Source: an uncultured bacterium
Lineage (GTDB): Bacteria > Bacillota > Clostridia > Lachnospirales > Anaerotignaceae
Reading direction: 5' to 3'
Length of the DNA stretch: 14,104 nucleotides
NCBI GenBank assembly: GCA_905214825.1
Contig: CAJMNV010000042.1
Span: forward strand, 1 to 14,104
Shown: positions 7,525-12,941 of the stretch, piece by piece
How the letters are laid out: each line of letters opens with the position of its first letter
How positions within the stretch are numbered: the first letter of the stretch is position 1
Notes under the pieces: model-generated
Databases searched by the model: none
What the model saw: only the letters and a program-made list of their open reading frames with translations
Told to the model about the DNA's origin: nothing
Program-made: the position numbers and the translations under genes

Positions 7525-7785
7525 ATGTTTTTTGAAAAAAGAAAAACGGTGTTTGAAGAACGTAATAAAGTACTTTGGGAAAAGGCAAGACAAATATTGG
7601 CACAAGCAGGTATACAAGATATGAAAGTGGGATATTACGAAAAAGAACTACCAATGTGTGGTTGTGGTGCGAAATTAGATCCACGTAATTTTAGCGAAAA
7701 AGGGTATATTGACCGCAATTATTATTATATTTTGGTGTCTGCGGCAGAATATGAAAAAGCTAAAGAGTTATTACAATTTATGTAA
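7525..7785 (+). CDS. Small hypothetical protein with CGCG motif
   Basis: This 86-residue cytoplasmic protein is not one I can assign. It has a charged N-terminal helix (FFEKRKTVFEERNKVLWEKARQIL), a middle with PMCGCGAKLDPRNF (residues 43-56) and a C-terminal part with YYYILVSAAEYEKAKELL. No membrane helix or signal peptide is seen. The two close cysteines (45 and 47) could bind metal, but there is no second pair. The ATG at 7525 is preferred over an in-frame ATG at 7489 because GGAGAA (7518-7523) lies just before it, though very close. It follows the GLUG gene by 45 bases and precedes a strong terminator, so it is probably the last gene of that unit. CCACAG (7481-7486) can pair with CTGTGG (7514-7519) over its ribosome binding site. 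Confidence 0.65.
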   Translation: MFFEKRKTVFEERNKVLWEKARQILAQAGIQDMKVGYYEKELPMCGCGAKLDPRNFSEKGYIDRNYYYILVSAAEYEKAKELLQFM

Positions 7786-7787
7786 TC

Positions 7788-7883
7788 AAAATGTGTTTGC
7801 AAATAATGGGCATATTTATCAAAAATTTATTTGATGTTTTTTGATAGAGTATGTGCTTTTGCAAACACATTTTTTTATTTTTT
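7788..7883 (+). terminator. Long nested hairpin terminator
   Basis: The outer stem is a perfect 16-bp inverted repeat: AAAATGTGTTTGCAAA at 7788-7803 against TTTGCAAACACATTTT at 7858-7873. Inside it TATCAAAAA pairs with TTTTTGATA around a short AT loop. A T-rich run (ATTTTTTTATTTTTT) follows. It begins three bases past a stop codon, so it should end the MMPL/GLUG transcript. The total palindrome, about 86 bases, is longer than a typical terminator. Confidence 0.75.
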
Positions 7884-7888
7884 ATAAA

Positions 7889-7981
7889 AAATGGGCGATA
7901 TTTGATTTTTGTAGTATGTCCTATGGTGCGATTATGGCAATTATACTGAATGTATTACTGCAAAAAGAAGAAAAAGCATAA
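7889..7981 (+). pseudogene. Possible 3' remnant of an NCS2-type permease gene
   Basis: One frame reads in from about 7889 and ends at TAA 7979-7981. Its last part, YGAIMAIILNVLLQKEE (about 7922-7972), resembles the final membrane helix and charged tail of uracil/xanthine (NCS2) permeases, which often end GxxxAIxLNLxLPKE. No start, ribosome binding site or remaining permease sequence is present, because the terminator lies directly upstream. It is best read as a leftover C-terminus after deletion or recombination. The similarity is from memory over some 20 residues and could be chance. Confidence 0.35.
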
Positions 7982-8093
7982 TTTATCATAAATACAAAAA
8001 TATGGAAATCATACATAATATTGAGAAAAAAATAATTTTATTGCAAACATTTGGATAAAAAATATAGAAATCTGTATAAATGTTTTTGTATCG

Positions 8094-8127
8094 AGGACAA
8101 ATGTTTTATATATAATAAAAATGTCCT
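8094..8127. promoter_or_regulatory. Imperfect dyad upstream of the sda promoter
   Basis: AGGACA (8094-8099) and TGTCCT (8122-8127) form an inverted repeat, with TTTTAT (8104-8109) and ATAAAA (8115-8120) as a nested inner pair around ATATA. It ends 28 bases before the -35 box. It could be an operator or activator site, or a weak upstream terminator; no T run follows directly, so a protein-binding site is slightly preferred. Confidence 0.35.
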
Positions 8128-8155
8128 TATGTTGCAAACTTTTTGACAAATTGTA

Positions 8156-8185
8156 TTGACTTTGTTTAATTTTATCATGTATAAT
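8156..8185 (+). promoter_or_regulatory. Sigma-A promoter of sdaAB-sdaAA(-sstT)
   Basis: TTGACT at 8156-8161 and TATAAT at 8180-8185 are separated by 18 bases, close to the vegetative consensus. Transcription would begin near 8192, giving a leader of about 75 bases before the sdaAB start. It is the best promoter match in the 482-base gap. Confidence 0.75.
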
Positions 8186-8267
8186 GTTGATACTCTACAT
8201 GAAATATGGTGCAAGTATATATAAATATGAAGAAATAGCACACAAAAAATATTGAAGGAGTGTAAAT

Positions 8268-8930
8268 ATGTTACAAGCATTTGATATTATCGGTCCTGTA
8301 ATGATTGGGCCTTCTAGTTCCCACACTGCGGGAGCAGTGAGAATTGGAAAATATGCACGTTCTATATTGGGGAATATACCTGTAAAAGCAGAAATTCATT
8401 TTAGTGGTTCTTTTGCAAAAACATACAAAGGACATGGTACAGATAAGGCTGTGATTGCAGGGATATTGGGCATGGATACAGATGATGCACGTATCCGCAT
8501 TAGTATGGAAATTGCAAAAGAAGAAGGATTGGATTTTTCTTTTGCAGAAGTGGACATTAGTGATGCACATCCCAATACAGCAGAAATTATATTGACAGAT
8601 GCAGATGGAAAAACAGCATCTGTGCAAGGGGCTTCTATTGGTGGTGGCAATATTATCATCAATAAAATCAATGGTACAGAAGTCTCTATTTCCGGAAAAT
8701 CAGATACTTTGATTATTCCTCATCAAGATGTGCCAGGTATGATTGCAGTTGTGACAAATATTTTGGCAGAGCATGGTGTGAATATTCATGGATTTTCACT
8801 GTGCAGAGACAAAAAAGGCGGTACCGCAGTGATGACCATTGAAATTGATGGTAATATAAATGAAGATATCAATGATGCGATTTTGGAAAATCCGCATATT
8901 TTTGCATCTACGATATTAAAAGCAATTTAA
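8268..8930 (+). CDS. sdaAB: L-serine dehydratase, iron-sulfur-dependent, beta subunit
   Basis: This is the beta chain of the two-subunit, oxygen-sensitive L-serine dehydratase of anaerobic Firmicutes, which with the alpha chain converts L-serine to pyruvate and ammonia in the cytoplasm. The 220-residue protein starts with the family signature GPSSSHTAGAVRIG (14-27) and contains FSGSFAKTYKGHGTDKA (45-61) and HPNTAEI (101-107). It ends in an ACT domain (about 148-220, with VPGMIAVVTNILAEHGVNI), where serine or another effector may bind. AAGGAG at 8255-8260 lies seven bases before the ATG. The alpha-subunit gene follows 18 bases later, and a consensus promoter lies upstream. Confidence 0.96.
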   Translation: MLQAFDIIGPVMIGPSSSHTAGAVRIGKYARSILGNIPVKAEIHFSGSFAKTYKGHGTDKAVIAGILGMDTDDARIRISMEIAKEEGLDFSFAEVDISDAHPNTAEIILTDADGKTASVQGASIGGGNIIINKINGTEVSISGKSDTLIIPHQDVPGMIAVVTNILAEHGVNIHGFSLCRDKKGGTAVMTIEIDGNINEDINDAILENPHIFASTILKAI

Positions 8931-8948
8931 GGAGGGAACAGTGAAAAT

Positions 8949-9833
8949 ATGTTTCAATATAATTCTTTGGCAGAATTGGTTGCGGCAGCAGTGGAAGCGA
9001 AAGAACCAATTTCAAAAATCGTTCTGAGAGAACAGGCAGAAGTAGCAGAAACAACAGAAGAAGCGTTGTACCAAACAATGGAACGTTCTTTATCTGTTAT
9101 GAGAGAATCTGTGGAAGATGGTTTTGATCCGGACAAGCGTTCTGCAAGTGGTTTGACAGGCGGCGATGCTTTCAAAATGAAGAAAGCAGTAGAAGAAAAT
9201 AAAAACATTTGTGGTGAAATTTTTGGTACTGCAATGGCAAAGGCTTTGGCAGTTTCTCAAACAAATGCTTGTATGGGGAAAATTGTGGCAGCACCAACCG
9301 CAGGTAGTTGTGGAATATTGCCTGCGGCATTGTTGACAATTTCAGAAAAAAGAAATGTTGCAAACCATGATGTGGTGATGTCATTGTTTACAGCATCTGC
9401 TGTGGGTATGATTATTGCAAATAATGCAAGCATTGCTGGGGCAGAAGGTGGCTGTCAAGCAGAGTGTGGTGCAGCCAGTGCTATGGCGGCAGCAGCTATG
9501 GTGGAATTGAGTGGTGGCACACCCGAAATGTGTGCACATGCTTGTGCCATTGCGTTGAAAAATATTTTAGGTTTGGTGTGTGACCCTGTTGCAGGCTTGG
9601 TTGAAATTCCTTGTATCAAAAGAAATGCGGCTGGGGTTGCAAATGCATTTGTTGCAGCAGAATTGGCTTTGGCAGGTATTGAAAGTGCAATTCCTGCTGA
9701 TGAAGTGATTATTGCAATGAAAAAAATTGGTGATGCGATGTCTTCTGCATTAAAAGAAACAGCAGAAGGTGGTTTGGCTGTTACACCAACGGGTAAAAAA
9801 CTTTGTGAAAAGGTATTTGGCTGTTGCCAATAA
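8949..9833 (+). CDS. sdaAA: L-serine dehydratase, iron-sulfur-dependent, alpha subunit
   Basis: This is the catalytic chain carrying the [4Fe-4S] cluster for non-PLP deamination of L-serine. The 294-residue length is typical. Family segments include SGLTGGDAFKM (67-77), APTAGSCGILPAAL (115-128), EGGCQAECGAASAMAAAAM (166-184) and CDPVAGLVEIPCIKRN (211-226). Cys169, Cys211 and Cys222 have the 42- and 11-residue spacing of the cluster ligands known in Legionella serine dehydratase. The C-terminal GCC (291-293) could supply the tail cysteine described there. The ATG at 8949 is chosen; AGGAGGG at 8930-8936 is 12 bases upstream, slightly long, and the nearer GTG at 8941 is in another frame. The enzyme should be oxygen-labile. 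Confidence 0.97.
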   Translation: MFQYNSLAELVAAAVEAKEPISKIVLREQAEVAETTEEALYQTMERSLSVMRESVEDGFDPDKRSASGLTGGDAFKMKKAVEENKNICGEIFGTAMAKALAVSQTNACMGKIVAAPTAGSCGILPAALLTISEKRNVANHDVVMSLFTASAVGMIIANNASIAGAEGGCQAECGAASAMAAAAMVELSGGTPEMCAHACAIALKNILGLVCDPVAGLVEIPCIKRNAAGVANAFVAAELALAGIESAIPADEVIIAMKKIGDAMSSALKETAEGGLAVTPTGKKLCEKVFGCCQ

Positions 9834-9863
9834 ATGGGAAGCCAAAAATACTTTCAAAAATAA

Positions 9864-9878
9864 TTCGTACGACCGAAA
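9864..9878. repeat. 15-bp element, left copy flanking sstT
   Basis: TTCGTACGACCGAAA lies in the gap between sdaAA and sstT. Its reverse complement recurs at 11169-11183 just after sstT with one mismatch (14 of 15). It contains the imperfect dyad TTCG...CGAA and may be a regulator-binding site or the mark of a past recombination. Confidence 0.55.
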
Positions 9879-9916
9879 CATGCAGTAAAAACTTTTTTAA
9901 TAGGAGAAGCATAATC

Positions 9917-11146
9917 ATGATAAACATTTTTCAAAAGTGGAATAGTATTAGCTTAGTAAAACGTATTCTTGCAGGTTTGATTATCGGTGCTGCACTGGGG
10001 TTGGGACTCCCCGGTTTGACCGGTATCAGCCTTTTGGGTGATATTTTCGTAAATGCATTGAAAGCGATTGCCCCTGTATTGGTATTCTTTTTGGTAATGG
10101 CAGCTTTGGCACAGCATAAAGAAGGCGGTGCCAAAACAATGACAAGAGTTGTTGTATTATATTTGCTGGGTACATTTGCATCTGCAGTTGTTGCAGTAGT
10201 GGCAAGTTTTGTATTCCCTGTAACACTGCCTTTGGCAGGTGTGGAAGCAGCAACTGGTTATGAAGCAGCACATGGTGTTGGCGAAGTGTTCAAAACATTG
10301 TTGCTCAATGTTGTAGCAAACCCTATCGGTTCTATTGTGAATGCAAACTATATTGGTATTTTGGCATGGGCAGTTATTTTTGGTCTGGCACTAAAAATTG
10401 CTTCCGATACAACAAAACAAGCAATGATTGATTTTTCAGAAGCAGTTTCACAAGCAGTTAGATGGGTAATTAGCTTTGCACCTTTTGGCATTTTGGGCTT
10501 GGTGTTTACAACAGTATCTCAAAACGGTTTGGAAATTTTCGTGGATTATGGTAGATTGTTGGCAGTTTTGTTGGGTTGTATGGCAGTAGTTGCTTTTATT
10601 GTCAATCCAATCATTGTATTTGCGAATATCAAACAAAATCCTTATCCTTTGGTATTGAAATGTTTAAGAGAATCTTTTATCACTGCTTTCTTTACAAGAA
10701 GTTCCGCGGCGAATATTCCTGTAAATATGGCATTGTGTGAATCTTTGGGTCTGGATGAAGATAACTATTCTGTATCCATTCCTTTGGGGGCAACCATCAA
10801 CATGGGTGGTGCAGCGATTACAATTACTGTAATGGCTTTGGCAGCAGTACATACATTGGGTATTGAAGTAAACATTGCAACAGCAATTTTGTTGAGCGTT
10901 GTTGCAGCAGTTTCTGCTTGTGGTGCTTCTGGTGTTGCAGGTGGTTCTTTGTTGTTAATTCCTTTGGCATGTTCTTTGTTTGGTATTTCCAACGATGTTG
11001 CAATGCAGGTTGTAGGTGTTGGTTTTATCATTGGTGTGGTTCAAGACTCTTGTGAAACAGGTTTGAACTCCTCCACAGACGCTTTGTTTACAGCATCAGC
11101 AGAATTTGCACAATGGAAAAAAGAGGGAAAACCTATCAAATGGTAA
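9917..11146 (+). CDS. sstT: Serine/threonine:Na+ symporter SstT
   Basis: This 409-residue membrane protein belongs to the dicarboxylate/amino acid:cation symporter (DAACS) family and matches SstT closely. FFTRSSAANIPVNMALCE (258-275), VSIPLGATINMGGAA (286-300), CGASGVAGGSLLLIPLAC (335-352) and VQDSCETGLNSSTD (375-388) are near those of the E. coli protein as I recall it, covering the re-entrant hairpins and Na+/substrate sites. It imports serine and threonine with sodium. AGGAGAA at 9902-9908 and the normal N-terminus support the ATG at 9917, rather than an in-frame ATG at 9824. It is 83 bases after sdaAA and before a terminator, so it supplies substrate to the dehydratase. No clear separate promoter was seen. 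Confidence 0.96.
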   Translation: MINIFQKWNSISLVKRILAGLIIGAALGLGLPGLTGISLLGDIFVNALKAIAPVLVFFLVMAALAQHKEGGAKTMTRVVVLYLLGTFASAVVAVVASFVFPVTLPLAGVEAATGYEAAHGVGEVFKTLLLNVVANPIGSIVNANYIGILAWAVIFGLALKIASDTTKQAMIDFSEAVSQAVRWVISFAPFGILGLVFTTVSQNGLEIFVDYGRLLAVLLGCMAVVAFIVNPIIVFANIKQNPYPLVLKCLRESFITAFFTRSSAANIPVNMALCESLGLDEDNYSVSIPLGATINMGGAAITITVMALAAVHTLGIEVNIATAILLSVVAAVSACGASGVAGGSLLLIPLACSLFGISNDVAMQVVGVGFIIGVVQDSCETGLNSSTDALFTASAEFAQWKKEGKPIKW

Positions 11147-11168
11147 TTGCTCTTTCAAAAATATGAAT

Positions 11169-11183
11169 TTTCGGTTGTACGAA
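11169..11183. repeat. 15-bp element, right copy flanking sstT
   Basis: TTTCGGTTGTACGAA is the inverted counterpart, with one mismatch, of the copy at 9864-9878. It lies 22 bases after the sstT stop and directly abuts the terminator stem. Its position after the gene is unusual for an ordinary operator. Confidence 0.55.
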
Positions 11184-11225
11184 AAAGCCTTTGTTGGAAT
11201 TTCTGACAAAGGCTTTCTTTTTTTG
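11184..11225 (+). terminator. Intrinsic terminator after sstT
   Basis: AAAGCCTTTGT (11184-11194) pairs perfectly with ACAAAGGCTTT (11206-11216) around an 11-base loop and is followed by CTTTTTTTT. This is a classical rho-independent terminator ending the sda-sstT unit. Confidence 0.9.
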
Positions 11226-11237
11226 TGTATACATTAC

Positions 11238-11266
11238 TTGTTTTTTTGATATAAATTCATTATAAT
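11238..11266 (+). promoter_or_regulatory. Sigma-A promoter upstream of the ABM remnant and DUF402-radC genes
   Basis: TTGTTT at 11238-11243 and a perfect TATAAT at 11261-11266 are separated by 17 bases. Transcription would start near 11273-11275, which coincides with the ATG of the next reading frame. The likely purpose is to drive the DUF402, radC and PspC genes. It lies right after the sstT terminator. Confidence 0.65.
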
Positions 11267-11274
11267 TTAATCAG

Positions 11275-11487
11275 ATGACAAAATACAGAAAAGAGGCAGG
11301 GTGTTTGCAATATGACCTAGTAGTAGATACCAATCAGGAAAATGTGTATTATTTTTTGGAAAAATATCAAGATGATGCGGCTTTGCAAGCACATCAAACA
11401 TCTTCGCATTTTCAAAGTATTGTACCACAATTTGCAGGTTTGCGACCCAAATTATCGGAAGTGACAAAGTGTGAGTTGATAGATTGA
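11275..11487 (+). pseudogene. N-terminally truncated ABM-domain (antibiotic biosynthesis monooxygenase family) gene
   Basis: The 70-residue frame matches the middle and end of small ABM-domain proteins. TKYRKEAGCLQYDLVVD corresponds to the usual TRKEEGCISYDLY region, followed by a YFLEKYQDDAALQAHQTSSHF stretch and a PQFAGLRPKLSEV tail. Full-length members are about 95 residues; the first beta strand and most of helix 1 (roughly 25 residues) are missing. An in-frame stop at 11263-11265 blocks any longer start, and no ribosome binding site precedes the ATG. Such proteins form dimeric ferredoxin-like barrels acting on quinones, heme or small signals. It could be translated leaderlessly but would lack a core strand, so a decaying gene is more likely. 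Its stop overlaps the DUF402 ribosome binding site. Confidence 0.65.
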
Positions 11488-11502
11488 GGAAAAGTAGCCG
11501 TT

Positions 11503-11982
11503 ATGCAGCAGACGATATTGTATCGAAAACGTTTTATTCCAAATGAAACAATTTGTTTGAAAGATGATAAAATTATAGTAAAAAATGATGCACATATTAT
11601 TACAAAATGGAATGTGTTCCGTCCAAAGTTGGAATTTAGCAAAGGAGTATCTTGTTATTTTTTGAAAGAAGGGTATAAAGTCAGTAAATTTTTGAATGAT
11701 GATGATGCATTGGTGTATTATTATTGTGATATTATTGATACAGTGTATGATGCAAAAGAAAATGCATATTATTTTGCAGATTTGTTGGTTGATGTTATCA
11801 TATATCCAGATGGTTTTGTCAAAGTTGTGGATTTGGCAGAGTTGGCAGATGCTTTGGACGAAAATATTATTACAGAAGAAATGGTCAAAAAAGCGTTGCG
11901 ACGTTTGGAAGCACTGTTGACAGAGATTTATGCAGGAAAGCTCAAAAATTTGGTGCAATATTTGGAAATAGAGGAATTGTAA
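11503..11982 (+). CDS. DUF402 family protein
   Basis: This 159-residue cytoplasmic protein matches the DUF402 fold. KWNVFRPKLEFSKGVSCYFL (35-54) precedes the conserved core YYYCDIIDTVYD (72-83) and YFADLLVDVIIYPDG (90-104), followed by two C-terminal helices with EELADAL-like and ALRRLEALL segments. Characterised DUF402 proteins hydrolyse nucleoside di- and triphosphates with metal bound by the acidic residues, which are present here (D76, D79, D93, D97, D103). Whether this clostridial branch has that activity is unproven. GAGGA (11486-11490) is 12 bases upstream of the ATG. The stop codon directly abuts the radC start, so the two genes are coupled. Confidence 0.85.
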   Translation: MQQTILYRKRFIPNETICLKDDKIIVKNDAHIITKWNVFRPKLEFSKGVSCYFLKEGYKVSKFLNDDDALVYYYCDIIDTVYDAKENAYYFADLLVDVIIYPDGFVKVVDLAELADALDENIITEEMVKKALRRLEALLTEIYAGKLKNLVQYLEIEEL

Positions 11983-12687
11983 ATGGCAGATAATTTGCAT
12001 AAAGGGCATCGAGAACGTATGAGAAATCGGTTCTTGACAGAAGGCGAAGCAGGTTTTGCTGACCATGAATTATTGGAATTGTTGTTATTTTATGCAGTGC
12101 CAAGAGGTGATGTCAATCCTTTGGCACATAGAATTTTGGCAGAGTTTGGGACATTGACCATGTTGTTGGAGTCTGATGCTGTGGAGATTGCAAGACGTTG
12201 TAATATCAAAGAAAGTACAGCATTATTGTTGACACTGCAAATGGCTTTTCTCAAAAGACTGCAAAAAGAAAAATGGAAAGATAAAACAACCATAGATAGT
12301 GTATCAAAAGCATCTGCATATGCCATGGATTTGTTAAGCCATTATACATATGAACGATTTTATATCATGTGTTTGGATACACAAAAGCGTTTAATTCATA
12401 CTTGTTTGATTGCAGAAGGAACATTGCATCAAGCGGTTGTACAACCAAGAAAAATTGTGGAAGAGGCTTTGAAATACAAAGCAAGTTCTGTGATATTATT
12501 ACATAACCACCCAAGTGGTTCTGTAATGCCTTCTTTTTCAGATGTTCGTTTGACAACAAATATTCAAAAAATTTTATGTGCAATAGATATTGATGTTGTT
12601 GACCATATTATTGTAGCAGATGAGGCATATTATAGTTTTTTGGAGCATGATTATTTAAAAAAAGAAGATAGAGGTGAATGTATATGA
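11983..12687 (+). CDS. radC: RadC family (UPF0758) JAMM/MPN-domain protein
   Basis: This 234-residue protein has an N-terminal helix-hairpin-helix-like region (LLELLLFYAVPRGDVNPLAHRIL, 30-52) and a C-terminal MPN domain. Its metal motif HNHPSGSVMPSFSD (174-187) fits HxHx7SxxD, with His174, His176, Ser184 and Asp187. The KGHRERMRNRF opening is usual in Firmicutes. RadC was linked historically to DNA repair, but that role is disputed; the fold suggests a metalloprotease or other hydrolase. GAGGA (11971-11975) lies seven bases before the ATG. It starts right at the DUF402 stop and ends in a four-base ATGA overlap with the PspC-domain gene. Confidence 0.93.
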   Translation: MADNLHKGHRERMRNRFLTEGEAGFADHELLELLLFYAVPRGDVNPLAHRILAEFGTLTMLLESDAVEIARRCNIKESTALLLTLQMAFLKRLQKEKWKDKTTIDSVSKASAYAMDLLSHYTYERFYIMCLDTQKRLIHTCLIAEGTLHQAVVQPRKIVEEALKYKASSVILLHNHPSGSVMPSFSDVRLTTNIQKILCAIDIDVVDHIIVADEAYYSFLEHDYLKKEDRGECI

Positions 12688-12905
12688 GAAAATTATATCG
12701 TTCAAATAGTGATGTAAAATTATCAGGTGTTTGTGGTGGTTTGGCAGAATATTTGAATATAGATGCAACGTTAATTCGTTTGTTGTGGGTATTGATTTCA
12801 TTGTTTAGTGGTGTTTTTTTGGGAATATTGGTATATGTGATATGTGTATTTGTTATTCCCATAGATAATGGCTATATTGATGCAGGATACAAAGAAAAAA
12901 AATAA
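12684..12905 (+). CDS. PspC-domain small membrane protein
   Basis: This 73-residue protein is a single PspC domain. KLYRSNSDVKLSGVCGGLAE (3-22), with the conserved GVCGGLAEY element, is followed by IDATLIRLLWVL and a strongly hydrophobic helix (about 32-59) ending FVIPI, then a short charged tail. PspC proteins are inner-membrane components tied to envelope-stress responses in Gram-negatives; stand-alone copies in Firmicutes are mostly uncharacterised. The ATG at 12684 is chosen over 12678 because AGAGGTGA (12670-12677) is then six bases away and the start forms an ATGA overlap with radC. Confidence 0.9.
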   Translation: MRKLYRSNSDVKLSGVCGGLAEYLNIDATLIRLLWVLISLFSGVFLGILVYVICVFVIPIDNGYIDAGYKEKK

Positions 12906-12920
12906 GTTTCCCATGGAAAC
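12906..12920. repeat. 15-base palindrome upstream of trpS
   Basis: GTTTCC (12906-12911), spacer CAT, GGAAAC (12915-12920) form a perfect inverted repeat in the 36-base gap before trpS, starting at the base after the PspC gene stop. No T run follows, so it is not a terminator. It may be a small mRNA hairpin or operator. Confidence 0.4.
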
Positions 12921-12941
12921 AAAGAGAGGAAGAAAAGTGAT

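Larger units (their letters stand above)
7884..8267 (+). other. AT-rich spacer upstream of sdaAB
   Basis: This stretch has no complete gene. It holds the permease-like remnant, two copies of TTGCAAAC (8041-8048 and 8132-8139), an imperfect dyad at 8094-8127, a sigma-A promoter at 8156-8185 and a leader of about 75 bases. Nothing typical of a riboswitch or T-box leader was recognised. Confidence 0.6.

Noticed and set aside
8941..8951. GTG start for sdaAA at 8941
   Set aside because: It is better spaced from the AGGAGGG site but is in a different frame from the alpha-subunit coding sequence.
11452..12066. Long reverse-strand open frame (204 codons) opposite DUF402
   Set aside because: It runs antisense to a well-supported gene. 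Its residues are rich in Cys, Phe, Ile and His with no family signature, as expected from reading AT-rich coding DNA backwards, and no ribosome binding site precedes it.
12906..12941. T-box or other tryptophan-responsive leader for trpS
   Set aside because: The gap is only 36 bases and holds a 15-base palindrome; there is no room for a T-box or a tryptophan-codon leader peptide with an attenuator.
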